From Euryodendron excelsum (taxonomy: Eukaryota; Streptophyta; Magnoliopsida; Ericales; Pentaphylacaceae): a stretch of DNA of 64,000 nt. This document shows, piece after piece, positions 33,211 through 44,883 of the stretch. The stretch covers positions 39,914,183-39,978,182 of the forward strand of contig CM065377.1 of NCBI GenBank assembly GCA_033060915.1. Reading direction: 5' to 3'. The notes beneath the pieces were generated by a model. That model worked only from the letters and a program-made list of their open reading frames with translations, did not search any database and was not told the origin of the DNA. Position 1 is the first letter of the stretch, and every line of letters begins with the position of its first letter. The position numbers were made by a program, and so were the translations under genes.

Positions 33211-33787
33211 TGTTAGAAAAGCATACGTGTAAATCCATTATTTTGTTGATCTTTGAGCCAATATAAATGCGGGACCCATACATCCTTTGTGTCAGATCAT
33301 TGGTGCGTTGGATTCACCTCTGAGAGAAGATGAATCTAGACTATGTACTTGCTCAAATCTATGTAGGATTGAATGATTTATTGGCCTCTAAAGTTACCCC
33401 CTTGAATATAGGTTATGTAGTTGAAAGTGGGTTATCCCACATTGATTTCTTATAGGAAACATATTGTGCATATATAACTTAAGTTTAGAGTAAGGTTTGG
33501 CCCCCAAGGGGCACCCCACTTTTATGGAAGAGGGAGTACCTATAAAACCTATGGGTTGACCCAATACTCCACACATGCGCACGCGCACTGCCGCCGGTCA
33601 CCCGTCCAGTCGAGTCGGGTCGGGACAGGACGTAGGCGTGGGTCGTGGGTTCGGTTGGACTCTTATTTTTTTGGGTCAAGGTCGGAGTTAAATTAATTAA
33701 TTAATTTTATTTTCTGACGGTTGACTGAACAGGTATGTCTGTTGACCGAACAAATGTGTCCCCTCGGTAAGGGGCTGTTTGGCTATT

Positions 33788-33822
33788 GGTGTCTGTTCGA
33801 ACCAATATTTCGAACAGACACC
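33788..33822 (+). promoter_or_regulatory. Perfect 13-bp promoter palindrome of copia 3' LTR
   Basis: GGTGTCTGTTCGA, a 9-nt centre, then TCGAACAGACACC: all 13 pairs match, 7 bp before the TATA box. Relative to the 5' LTR, two pairs differ on both arms at once (G-C against A-T, T-A against C-G). Confidence 0.8.
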
Positions 33823-33829
33823 TGGGTTC

Positions 33830-33837
33830 TATAAAAA
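33830..33837 (+). promoter_or_regulatory. TATA box of copia 3' LTR
   Basis: TATAAAAA followed by GGGC, as in the 5' LTR. Confidence 0.75.
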
Positions 33838-34293
33838 GGGCAGCATTCTAGCATTCATACAATCTGAATTTTGTTGTATACAACAAATATTCTTCTTCTT
33901 CTTCCTCCAATATTTTCCTGAGAGAGTTCAGATCATTTTGTGAAGCTGCTGAGTAGTCTTTATTGAAGTGCTGCCTAAAGACTGCTGAAATCGTTTCATC
34001 CTGAGAGTCAGACACCCATCATCCTGTGAGCACCAACTGTGGGGGGCGAATCTGTCTTTAAGGAGAAAGTATACAACACGCGACTCGGTCTAATTTTCAC
34101 TTCTAGATTTTTTGTTTTACGAACGACAATCGGGTAAGTCGTTACGATTTAGTTTAGTGTTATTCTAATTTTAATTGTCTTCTAATTAAAGTTATTTCTA
34201 GTTGATAACTAGATACATTCCTGTTGTTTTATTATTATTGAACATTAATTATACACATAACATTTAAATAGGGATTATATTTCCAACAAGTAG

Positions 34294-35172
34294 CACACCC
34301 AACCAAAAGTGTGGCCATTGAGGCCTCTGAATGTTTAGACGCCACTACCAATCGTTTGGCTTATGAAGCCTCCGGAGCCTCTAGGCAATACAGTGCTAGT
34401 ATCTGTAGTAGTTGTTCCCACAGTTAGTTGGACCATCATAAGAAGCCACCCATCTCCTTTGTCCCCAATTGGATATGTGATTGGTTGAGTTGGCCTCTAT
34501 GTTCCGACTCTCCTATAAATAAAGGACCCTACATGCATGTAAGGTTATACTGTTCATAACCGTTGATCTCCGGCTAAGACCTCAAAGCTCTAGTTGTCCA
34601 TTCCCCGAAACTTGAGATCTGTCTCTCTCCAAATTGCCTAAATTTTCATCCTTCCGCTGATCCTTCACCAGTTCAGTGACGATCATACTTCCCAATAGAC
34701 ACTCCACCACAAGCCTACTCACCAACCACTTCCCACAATAGATTGAAGTTAAAAAAATCCAAGACCAAAATAGAAACGAAAAAGGAAAAGAAACCTGACC
34801 AACTTGGTCATTGTATGCCCCAAGACACCATTTATCAATCAATTACACCGTAAAGCAAGTAAGTTCTAGTGATTAGACGGGTGAGTTAGGCTTGGATGCA
34901 ATTATCATGGCCCAGGTTTAGGTTTAAACCTTAGAACCCAGCACAAAATTGCATTTAAGAGGCCCAAAACTGAACATCAATTTCGTTGGGCCTAAGTCAA
35001 CCCACTCGAGGTTTCAAATGGAGAAGTTTGTGACCTTCTACATGGGACTCTAGGGCCCAAATGAACGACCTTGTTGTGTTTTATGGGTTTTTTTTAATTT
35101 ATTTTATTGTAAAATCAATGGCTCACATCTTCACTTTTATTTTTCATCTTTTTAGTAAAAGGGTAGAGCTGG
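34294..35172. other. Spacer with a possible unassigned promoter
   Basis: No coding domain. TATAAATA at 34514-34521 followed by AAGGACCC has the look of an LTR promoter, and 34294-34600 could be an LTR split by the copia insertion, but I see no matching second LTR, PBS or polyprotein. The 86-codon minus frame at 34582-34842 has no recognisable feature. Confidence 0.35.
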
Positions 35173-35571
35173 CAGGGGTGGATCCAAAATTTTCATTTAA
35201 TAGGGGCAAAACTTACATAGAATTATACACAAAATTATTTATTAACGGACAATTCATAGACAAATAAAATATTAAAAGTATAATAATATATTAATTTAAT
35301 ATTAAGATGGAGGGTTGTTTGTGTTGTTTATTTGGCTAAATAATAAAGAATTAGTGATATGTAGTTAAAAAAATGTAGGTGTTAGTAATATTTTTTTCTT
35401 TTTTTTTGCTCAAAGGTAGTAAATTTAGTGGAAAATAAAGTATGCATTAGTAAATTCAAGTAGGAGTAATAAACTACCTTGACAATCTAAAGTCAAATAA
35501 GTACACATAAAAAATTATAAAAGATAGTAAAAATTGCCAAGTCAGCTGCCCCCACGCTCAATCTACCCTTG
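35173..35571. mobile_element. Possible hAT-like MITE
   Basis: The left end CAGGGGTGGATCC and the right end (reverse complement CAAGGGTAGATTG) match over 13 positions apart from transitions and one mismatch. The interior is AT-rich and non-coding. Flanks share AGAGC (35165-35169 and 35573-35577), a poor remnant of an 8-bp TSD. CAGGGGCGGATCC-like ends are familiar from plant hAT elements. Confidence 0.4.
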
Positions 35572-35669
35572 GAGAGCGCAACTAGTGTGAGAACCCATCC
35601 AGACTTGATCAAAGTAAGCCCTACTTACTTACTGGAGAACCAAAAAGGTCTTTGATGAACTTGAACCAT

Positions 35670-35860
35670 TGCCACCCTAGCCCCACCAAGGGCATAGCAG
35701 ATTGGTTGCTCATGCGGCACTGTTCAAGAATCAAGAATCCCGCCCTTGGTTCAAACTCAAGGCTCCCAGCTCATACTTGCCACGAGTTGTTTTTCTTTTC
35801 AAAAGTATCTCCATCTTTTCTTTCTCCTAAGGGGCAAGGAGGATGAAGATGAACTAGCAG
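35670..35860 (+). mobile_element. Possible tRNA-derived SINE remnant
   Basis: TAGCAGATTGGTTG (35695-35708) resembles a pol III A box, and GGTTCAAACTC (35749-35759) a B box about 40 bp later. No clear 3' tail or TSD. The 64-codon frame here (35652-35846) is not a gene. Confidence 0.25.
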
Positions 35861-36478
35861 CTTTGAACTTGAATTGCCAATTTTTGAAATGCTTCTTTTT
35901 CGCAGTTGGACAAAAATAAGACCGACCACCAGGACATTTTATTTGCCCCAAATCACCATACCAGCCCCATAGCTAACCTCTTCACTTACTGCTTAGAAAG
36001 GAGATACTGCATTGGAGTTGTACTCCCATTGTAAAGACTGTACATCTTCGTTTTAAAAGAGCAATAAAGAATGAAATTCTCAAACACTTCAAAGTCGAAA
36101 TGAAAGTAATTTTTACCAATGGTTTCTATGTAAAAATGCAAACCCAAATTCCTAGACTTTCTTTTTACCAATGCATTTGCTATGGACCAAAGACTTTGTC
36201 CAATTTTAATCCTCGCGAGACCATATGGATTTAGCAGAAAGATTTAGATAATCATCTTTATCTGAAGCCTGCCTTTTTTGGGTTACTTTTGTTAGTCTCT
36301 TGGTTATGAGCCCAATCATATATACATATATATATATATATATATAAAAGTTGTGTTTACCCTCATATTTTGTCTCTTTCCTACATGGCGCTCTAAATTT
36401 TCAGATACTTTTAAAATATCACATCATAGGGGCAATTTATTAGATAACTATTGAATTTATTATTTTATTAAATTTACT
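35861..36478. other. AT-rich spacer, nothing recognised
   Basis: Contains a TA run at about 36318-36346 and no domain-bearing frame. Confidence 0.5.
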
Positions 36479-36869
36479 GTATTAATTTTGTAAGATATAT
36501 ATATACATAAGTTAAGATAAGATTAGTTTTGTAATATAGATAAGATACACATATATCACATCAGATTATCAGGACTCTTTCTGAACTTAATATTTATAAA
36601 AAAAAGTAATTATAATTAAATAAAATATTATATATATATATATATCAATATCTATTTACATTTTAGAGATACGATATGATGTATTAGTTTTGTAAGATAT
36701 ATATATGTATAAGATAAGATTAGTTTTGTAAGATAGATAAGCTATATATATATATAATAATATCATATTGTTAGAACTTTTTCTGAACTTAATATCTAAA
36801 AATGTTATTATAATTAAATAAAATACCATATATGTCAATATCTATTTATATTTAAAGATACGATATGAT
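36479..36869. repeat. 202-bp tandem duplication, AT-rich
   Basis: Copy 1 (36479-36680) and copy 2 (36681-36869) both run from GTATTA[AG]TTTTGTAAGAT through GATAAGATTAGTTTTGTAA and CTTTTTCTGAACTTAATAT-like segments to ACGATATGAT. Tandem head-to-tail copies with several indels. No coding potential. Confidence 0.75.
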
Positions 36870-36974
36870 TGCATAATTAATTATTGTGAATTTTAAATTA
36901 ACTATTTATGATTTAAATAACTCTTACTTCTGTGAATTGCACGGGTTGACACCTAGTGATAACTATATGTTTCG

Positions 36975-37403
36975 TTTGGTCTCGTTATCAATATTTTCAT
37001 TTTAGTTATATATATACAGTTTAAAATGAGAAACAATGACAAATAGTTTGTTTTCTGTATCAATTATTTATTATTATTATTTTTTTTTTGCAGTCATTGA
37101 AAACAAAATGTAGCATAAATTTTTGTAGTTTGGTTTAAAATCATAAATGGTTAAGTCAAACAAAATGTAGCATTAATTTTTGTAGTTTGGTTAAAAATCA
37201 TAAAGGGTTTAGTAAAATATTTGGCCTCGTTTTCAAAAATTTTCCTTTTAGTTTTTTTTATATATTTTTTAAAAAGAGAAACAATGACAAGTAGTTTGTT
37301 TTCTGTATCAATTTTCTTTTTTGTTTTTTTGGCAGTCATCGAAAAAAAGAATGTAGCATAAATTTTTGTAGTTTGGTTTAAAATCATAAAGGGCTATGTC
37401 AAA
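36975..37403. repeat. About 248-bp tandem duplication
   Basis: GAGAAACAATGAC occurs at 37028 and 37276, and the segment AATGTAGCAT..TTTTTGTAGTTTGG occurs three times (about 37109, 37162 and 37352), so a 53-bp sub-duplication is present inside the first copy. The 78-codon minus frame (37151-37387) reads this repeat. Confidence 0.7.
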
Positions 37404-38248
37404 TACATAGTGATGGAACTAGGAGGCCTTATTTGTGGGACCGAAACGTCAAAATATTTAACCCAACTAAAGAGGGGTCACCTCAGATTGAGGGGGAGTT
37501 TTTATCAAAGTACAAATATTCCATATTTGTGGAGTGAAAACATTAAAATAAAAATAAATAAAAAAAACACCTAACTAGAGAGTGGCCAATATATTGAAGA
37601 ATTTTTGTCAAAGTAAGGAGAGCATGACCTTTATGATCTAAGATTGGTTTCCTGCAAATATAAACCATGTATATCTAGGTTATTTTTAAAAAATTTACTT
37701 TTTAGGAGTTCATAATTTCACTTTACGAGTTTTAGTAATTTTTAGGTTTCCAATAACCAATTTTAGGTCCTAAAAGTCTTTAGAAGTTTATTTATTGCAT
37801 TTGACGTAAAAATGCCATATTTTAGAAAAAGCAAAAATAATATGGTTGATTATTTATTAAACATGAAATTCCTCTGACTCTTCTGCAAATGAATTCAAAG
37901 ATTCCATATTTGATTCTAGGGTTTTGGGTTGCATGCTTCGCTTTTACCTTTTGTTTATTTGCTTTTACCAATATGACCTCAATAATATTTGCTCATTTAA
38001 GAGCTAGAAACTAGAACCATCACCTCCACGAAATTACGTAGGAAAAAAAAAAAAAAAGAATGAGAAGAAGAAGAACAAAACAATTTAATATATGCGATTA
38101 AAAGATTTAAAGAAAAATGATATCAAAATTAATAGGAGTAACAAAAAATACAAATATAATTTTATTTAAAATGTCGCAACTACACAAGATTACAAAATGT
38201 TACAATAAAATCTTTAAGACATTTGAAAACAGAAATGGAGTACCTTAA
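37404..38248. other. AT-rich spacer, nothing recognised
   Basis: No coding frame, RNA gene or bounded repeat seen. A poly-A run at 38043-38055 has no recognisable element beside it. Confidence 0.5.
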
Positions 38249-38492
38249 TGCTATATTTGGATCTTACATTGCCAAAGAAAAAGAAAATAAAAAGGAAATG
38301 AAAGTTCTTATATATATATATATTCAATTTTATTTTTACGAATAACCAAAAAATGGATTTTTTTAGAGAAATACCTTTTCATTTTTGTATCCCAACCAAA
38401 TAAAAATTTAGGTTCTTTTACTTTATTTTTGTCACCTATCTTTTTTCTTTTTTTTTTCTTTCACTAAACAAATTTAAGATGCAAATATAGCA
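38249..38492. mobile_element. Tourist-like MITE (244 bp)
   Basis: Terminal inverted repeats TGCTATATTTGGATCTTA and its near-perfect reverse complement (one mismatch), with a 3-bp TSD TAA at 38246-38248 and 38493-38495. A short, AT-rich, non-coding element with a 3-bp TAA duplication fits PIF/Harbinger-type Tourist elements. Confidence 0.7.
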
Positions 38493-38872
38493 TAAAGTTA
38501 GAAAGAAAACAAAAAAAGGAAAGAAAAAGAAAGGTATTCTCTTCCTTAGAATACGTAATTCACTATAAAACAAAATAATTGTCACAAAGAATATCCATTA
38601 TTATTGATCTTGTTTCTTCATAATCATATGCGTGCTTGGTTCACATTGGTCATTAAAAGTATGCCCACTACTTGAGTGCATGGTGATGTCAATGTTATCA
38701 ATCGCCACAGAACCAAACTTTGGTTTCGATTTGGATTCATGTACTAAGTTAGGTATATTCATCCTTCCACGATTAGTCTAAAATTGAATAAATTCAACCA
38801 AAACCACGAACGATATCATCCAAAAACCTTATAGTCTAATAAATAAAACAAAGTTGAGAGTAGTCATGAAAG

Positions 38873-39143
38873 TCCGTTTGGTAACTCTGCCAGTTTTTAT
38901 TTTTTTTTATATTTTTATTTTATATTTTTAGTGTGTGTCTTTTGTGGTCTGGTGATGAGTATTTATAGGTTATTGTTGTACTAATAGTACTAGACAAATA
39001 TTTTGATAAGAAAAAACACACTCATTTTAATATTTTTAATTTTTTTAAAATTTTATAAATAACTAAAAATAAATTTAAATAAATACTATTTTTTATTTTT
39101 TTTATAAAAAAAACAATAAACGTCACAAACGAAACGAGGCTAA
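38873..39143. mobile_element. Possible MITE with GTTTGGT-type ends
   Basis: Starts GTCCGTTTGGTAAC and ends near GTCACAAACG followed by AAACGAGGC, roughly inverted, with an AT-rich non-coding interior. Ends are imprecise and no TSD is clear. Confidence 0.25.
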
Positions 39144-42100
39144 CTTATTTGAGTTTTCTGAATTATGGGTGGAACAACTATTGGTAGTTAGGGGGCATCT
39201 ATACATATACACAGATATAGGTGTACTATACATCACGTGACTTTGACTTGTGAGCTATTTGAGTGCTACAAAACTCAGAGGTTTAAAAGTTATGTTTGTG
39301 AGAGAGAGAAAAAATTAGTCAGTGCTTCAGAGCAATACGTAGTTCTTGTTTTACAATTTCTTTTATTAGGTGACATCAAACATTTTATTTAACTAAGCAT
39401 GTGAGACGCGCTTCCCATATGAAAAGAGCAGCAAGGTGTTATTGAAGCACTAAATAATTTTTGATGAGAGAGAATGGAGCCAAATCAGTTGTAAAATTTT
39501 TAGTCTAACCAATATTAAAAAAAAATATTCAGAGTATAAGACTCTCTTCTCACTACAAAAATTAAATGTATACAGCTTTACTCTCAGGTGTAGTTAGTGA
39601 CACATAAATCATAATAGAATAAACCTTTCTGCTGTGTTGAAGTTAAGCCTCAAACCCACTAATAAACAAGCTTGAGATTTTATTTATTTTTCTATCCTTT
39701 TTATTTTGGGTGGGGGAGATCCTTTTATTGAACTCCAATATAATCATGAAATTTCAATTGACCATCACATTTTGTTCACTACTTGGAACTTAAAATTTTT
39801 TTTTTATTTTTTTATTTTTTGTTAGGCTAAAAGGATAGTGAGCTAACTCTAAGTCACATCATTACCTAACATGATCATAATAACTCATATCTTATTAGAT
39901 TCTCTTGTAAATGAGTAAAATTATAATTTGCTCATATCTTTTTACTTATAATATTTGGTTTATAAAGACTATTAACACAAATGAATTCGAATTAATGACC
40001 ACATGTAAAGATTTAGAAAAGAGTCATTTCACCCCTTCTTAGCGTATAAGGTGACTACATCTTTTTACATTCAATATTTGATTAAGAAGAGTTACTACCA
40101 AAAATAGATTCGATCTTACGATGACTTCCAAACAGTTGGGCAAAAAAATTTCACCCATCGTTTTCAGGTGAAGCCATCTCAACGACAATGGTTTGAATTT
40201 GTTATTTTGATATGAATTTATCGTGTTTAAAAATGTCCCCATAGTACAAAGTACAACAAAAGTCGAAGTAAGACATGTCATACTCGGCTTTGCTATTGAC
40301 ACTTGTCACGTCAATATAACTCTGCATCAAGTCACGTGGAATATCTTTATGGATATTCCTTTTTCATGTAGACCAACAGACCATGCAAATTACCCAACTC
40401 TCCATCTCCAAGTCCATGCATGCACTTTTGTGCCGTGCGCAGGAATGACAGCTGAGTTGGTTTGCAACCGCAAAACAATAAATTAATGTTGTGGTCCTGA
40501 GGATAAAAGAAAGTCTCCTCTCGACCACGTTTGTAATGAAAGTCGGTTGGATTGGAAGTGGTCCTTCTAATTGTAACACAGAATAAATTATAAAAAATTT
40601 AGGACTGAATTTCTTATTTTTATCCGTTCTGGTGTATACAAAATAAATAAAAACATGCCTGTAATTCTGATTCCTTTGACCCAACTAAATATAAGCTAAG
40701 GTCAGACATGAAATTATTAATTTAATGTAACAACTTTATTTATAGTGTCGAAAAACTCACTTTGAAAGAGAAAATTTATTTTTTTAAAAATTTTCTTCCA
40801 AAATATAGGTGAAATTTTCATGAATTTTAAGGTAAATTTGTACAAAACAGTTCCGAGTGTTTTCAAAACTTTAACATGACTTAAATAAACTTGTCAAAAT
40901 CCCTTAAAAAAATATATATTGTGAAAACTCTTTAAAAACTTGTTTATCATAATTTTTAGTACTTTTTATATTTTCAAATCTTATTTTCAATAATATGTCT
41001 GTAGATATTGTGTAGTATTACTATTTTGTATGATCATAAAATTATTCTAAATACTTCATATTATTTTTTAGGATTTTTAATATATATTTTGATGAATGTC
41101 CTATTTAATTTAATTACCTAGCATTCTTCATTTTTCATATTTTTTAAGCCACATTTCATGCTTTTATTTCCCGTATCGCTTTACTCTTTCACTTTCCCTT
41201 TTGACAACTAAGATTTTATCTCATGAAACAAATGGACAACTAATAAAAACTTCCACTCACATGGAAAAAAAAAAAAAAAAGAAGAAAATAGATGGAGAAG
41301 TAAAAGAAATAGACAATAGATAATGGAGGCCAATTTGAGCACAGAAAAAAAGTCTAGAGGCTTAACCAAGCTTATCAAATAACAAAGTCTAATATTATCT
41401 TCAATAATTACTTGTTTGTTATCTTGTCTTCAATGACAAAGTGGAGGGTTTCTTCGAATAGCAATGGCTCGGTTAACTATTTAATTAAATGATATTGAGC
41501 ATGTTTCTCATCACTTCCCAACAAACAAGTGAACTATTTGTTTACACTAGAGCTGGCATGAACGCCTCTATATTCTCGGTCTCCTAGACTACTACTACTA
41601 CTACTATACTGGAGGGGACAAGCAAAGTCTTTAGAAAGCGATAAACTCTTTGCAATATTTCACCACTACCTAGTAAATGATCATGTAGAAAGTGCAGAAT
41701 CAACAAGTTCCCTACCCTTTTTAAGCTACTTAGCCCAAACACCTCTCTCTTGCATTACCAGGTATGAGTGGTTTTGTTGCAAAATTGATATTATTTTTTG
41801 GAATGTTTTAGACCCAAAAAAAAAAAAAATGAGGGTATATATCAACCTCCTGCACTAAGATTTAAAGGATATTGTGTGTTAAAATATCGGAGAATAATCA
41901 ATTTACACCTGATACCAAAAAAAAAAAAAAAAACTTATTCTTATATCTCTTTATATTTTTATTCCATTTTAAGTTTAAGAAAATTAAGCATTAGATTACA
42001 AATACATATATTGTCCATCATGCATAGTAATAAATTTCAGAACAATCCAAGATTTAAGAGGTCTGATCTAGCCCTGTAAGTGAGCAAGTAATACTGTATA

Positions 42101-42789
42101 AAGAAATTTGAGCTTATGGGTGAGATAGCTGCCAAAAAAATTAATAAAAAACTTGTAGGGCACACTTGTTTCATTGGATAGAATATATGAGATAAAAAAT
42201 GCTGAGACATTAAATCTCATAATTTCAGATCCGGAGAAGTGAATTTTGCAACTTGGCCTCTAATTCTAAGTTTTCGAACTACTTATTCTGCCCCAAGATT
42301 ATTTAATCTGTCCTATAGAAATTGTTTTTTCTAACTTTTTTTTTTTTGGCACAATTAAACGCAAAATGAAGCGAAAAACAAAATTACTAGTGGACTGTCA
42401 CGGTCTTATCCCTGGAAGAGACAAAAACGTAAGAACAAAGGCTTAACCAAACCAAGCAGAATAAAAGCTCTAACGTCATTTTAGACAGCTACTTAGCTTC
42501 GAAAGTTTTAGATTTAAAACACGACAGTATACATAAACCTCCTAAAATAAGATAATCATGTGTCAAAGTGGAGTAAGATTGGCACTAGGTTGCACATTAC
42601 AACCCAAGTGTCATGAATTCAAAACACGAAAATAGTTTGAACCTTGTACTCTCAACGGTTCTTTTTTATAATATCAATGGTCAAATTGTATATTGCACTT
42701 GTATGATAAATTACTCAAAAAATTATTTAGTGCTTTTAGAGTACCACGTCATCATTGCTCCACTATTCACATAGTAGTGGGGTTCTCTT
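39144..42789. other. AT-rich spacer, no gene recognised
   Basis: Frames up to 106 codons (for example 40223-40486 plus and 40364-40684 minus) overlap each other on both strands and show no domain, signal peptide or codon pattern. An (ACT)n run lies at about 41588-41606. This is the most likely place for ancestral single-copy intergenic DNA in the window. Confidence 0.5.
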
Positions 42790-43174
42790 CAGGGCCAGCT
42801 CTAAGATTTTAGGGGTCTTAATTGAAGTTCGGAGATAAGGCCCTCTATACAATTATGGACTTGCAACAATTAAAGGTTTTTTTTTCATCATATAGTGAAA
42901 GTAAATGACAATTTCACAAACTAAAATTCAAAAAAAAAAAAAAATCAAAATAGCAATTTAAACTTACAAGTGTAATAGAAAAAATGTCAATACTATGTAT
43001 CACTACAATAACGCAAAAGTACTATCATTTAAAATTCACTCTTTTAATTGAAATTGAGCATCTTGTTAAAACATTATTTAATTCTTTATTCTGTGCCATT
43101 ATATAATACCTCTAAATAATTGGGGGCCAAAATTTTGAGCTTTTGAGGAGGGCCTAAAGCCTGGGCCGGTTCTA
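42790..43174. mobile_element. hAT-like MITE (385 bp)
   Basis: Left end CAGGGCCAGCTC; right end, reverse-complemented, TAGAACCGGCCC. They differ only by transitions over 12 positions. Flanks GTTCTCTT (42782-42789) and GTTCTCCT (43175-43182) agree at 7 of 8 bases, the TSD length of hAT elements. The interior is non-coding. Confidence 0.6.
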
Positions 43175-43182
43175 GTTCTCCT

Positions 43183-43909
43183 GTTAGGTAGAGTTAAATA
43201 CCCTACTTAGTAGATAGGGGACTCACCCCATGAGTAGAGAAGTGAGGTTACATAGCGCTTTGGAACAATGAATAATTTTTCAAATTGCATGTCAAGCTAT
43301 AACTAAGAGATCTCTCATCTAAAAAGTGAATAATACGGCAAATTACATGATCGCATACTTTGAGAAAGAAATTTCTCAAAACTATACTTTGAGACGAACT
43401 GATAATGTATGATTTTCTTTTATATAGATAAACTTAACAGGACTTAAACTCGAGTACTGGGGAATACAGCCTAAGCTATTGGGGTGTCCACTACGGGACT
43501 TGATAATAGATTAATTTTATTCTAAGGGACAGTGGTGACCGCAACTTATGATGCCTAAATTGAATATTTAACTTGCTAATCGTGTTTGTATTTTTATTTA
43601 TCTATTTTGTTTGATTATGAAAATTACAAAAGCTAGAAATTTAAAAAATTCAAAATGATTTTTGTGATTTTACTTATTTGATGAGTTCATGATAGTTATG
43701 CATAATTTTATATGGTGATAATAATGCTATTTTTTTTTTTGAACTAGTGTGTTTCACTCAAGTTTAATTTTTTATTTTTTGTTTTAATTGATAGTTTTCA
43801 TGATTATGAATATCATTTTTCTACACACACTTGATTCTATTGGTTTAATGCATGTATGTGATTTTTGTTACTGTGCACTATTTTAATGTTCTTTTAAGAA
43901 AAGTCGAAT
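43183..43909. other. AT-rich spacer, nothing recognised
   Basis: No coding frame or bounded repeat. It ends at the copia element's left TSD ACCAG (43910-43914). Confidence 0.5.
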
Positions 43910-43914
43910 ACCAG

Positions 43915-43927
43915 TGTTAGAATAACA

Positions 43928-43988
<61 letters not shown>

Positions 43989-44162
43989 ATTTCTGTATTA
44001 AATTGAATAAATAAACCAAAGAGAAGTACACTATATGTATAGCACAATGAGGAGTGCTGACCAAGACACCCTAAACTAGGAAAGTGAGTGCTAACTAAGA
44101 AAGCCTAAACTAGGAAAGTAAATCAAATCCCTACAATATCAAATCTCTAATATACACTAACA
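43915..44162 (-). repeat. 3' LTR of the deleted copia element (248 bp)
   Basis: Bounded by TGTTAG and CTAACA. Contains an expanded (GA)n run of about 55 bp (43931-43985), compared with about 24 bp in the other LTR, so the microsatellite changed length after insertion. Repeats of CCTAAACTAGGAAAG occur twice. Confidence 0.9.
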
Positions 44163-44182
44163 ACCCCCCCTCCCCCTGTCCC
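44163..44182 (-). other. Polypurine tract of the deleted copia element
   Basis: On minus GGGACAGGGGGAGGGGGG directly before the 3' LTR: a strong plus-strand primer that sets the minus orientation. Confidence 0.85.
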
Positions 44183-44275
44183 AAACTCAAGATAGTAATG
44201 TAAAAACCAAATTGAGTTTATAAACCAGATCATGAACCGTCCTGGAGGATGAGACTTGGTAAAGATATTAGTAGT

Positions 44276-44883
44276 TTATTCAGAAGATGTCACAGAAAGA
44301 ATATAAACAGTGCCACGAATGACATGTTGATGAATGAAGTGACAATTAATCTCCATATGCTTAGTGTGATCATGAAAAACATCATTGTGAGCAATCATAA
44401 TAGCATTACGATTGTCACAATGAAAAATAGTAGTACCAGAATGAGAGACACTCATGTCCTGAAATAAACACAGAAGGCAAAGAAGTTCCTGAGTGGTGTC
44501 AGCTAGTACACGATATTCGGCCTTAGTGTTAGAACGAGTAGTAAGGGTTTGCTTCTTACTACACCAAGAAATGAGAGAGTCACCAAGGAAGAAGTAGAAC
44601 CTTGTGGTAAAATGATGATCAATAGGTTCACCAGCCTTATCAGCATCAGAATAGGCATGGAGCTGCAGAGAAGAGTGACTAGAGTAATGTAAACCATGAA
44701 ACAGAATACCCTTAACATAGCGAAGAATACAGAGAATTGCAGCATAATGAGTGGAGCGAGGCAAGGAGAAGAACTGACTGAAAAGGTGAATAACATGAGC
44801 AATGTTAGGGCTAGTAATAGTAAGATAGACAAGACTGCCAGCAAGTTATCGATAAAGAGTAGCATCAGACAAAGCAAACCCAA
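44276..44883 (-). pseudogene. copia RT C-terminus and RNase H, nearly intact
   Basis: On minus the reading goes FALSDATLYR, a stop where a glutamine codon is usual, LAGSLVYLTIT, then a 162-codon frame: PRSTHYAAILCILRYVKG, LHAYSDADKAGEP, SLISWCSKKQTLTTRSNTKAEYR, FHCDNRNAIMIAHN and FHDHTKHMEINCHFI, to VTSSE. These are the RNase H motifs with acidic residues. There is one stop at the N-terminal side and none in the RNase H part. Fused upstream to gag by the internal deletion. Confidence 0.9.

Larger units (their letters stand above)
27358..34288 (+). mobile_element. Full-length, inactive Ty1/copia retrotransposon (6931 bp)
   Basis: LTRs at 27358-28448 and 33211-34288, with a perfect TSD AGTAG at 27353-27357 and 34289-34293. 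Internal order is gag, protease, integrase, reverse transcriptase, RNase H, which defines Ty1/copia. All parts are broken by stops and frameshifts. Sampling the LTR alignment by eye gives roughly one difference per ten bases, so the insertion is old. No tRNA-iMet-type PBS is visible after the 5' LTR, and the polypurine tract is weak (TAGGGGAT before 33211). Confidence 0.93.
33211..34288 (+). repeat. 3' LTR of the copia element
   Basis: Starts TGTTAGAAAAGC and ends TTTCCAACA, followed by TSD AGTAG. Same order of sites as the 5' LTR: duplicated GTTGAC motif (about 33719-33761), palindrome (33788-33822), TATA (33830-33837). Confidence 0.93.

Noticed and set aside
34582..34842. 86-codon minus frame downstream of a TATA-like site
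   Set aside because: No family resemblance, and on the strand opposite to the TATA-like site.
40223..40684. Overlapping 87- and 106-codon frames on both strands as a host gene
   Set aside because: Mutually overlapping on opposite strands, no domain, no splice-like extension with coding character.
42560..42720. Possible tRNA-derived SINE with GAATTCAAAACACG as B box
   Set aside because: The B-box match is poor and there is no A box at the right distance, tail or TSD.
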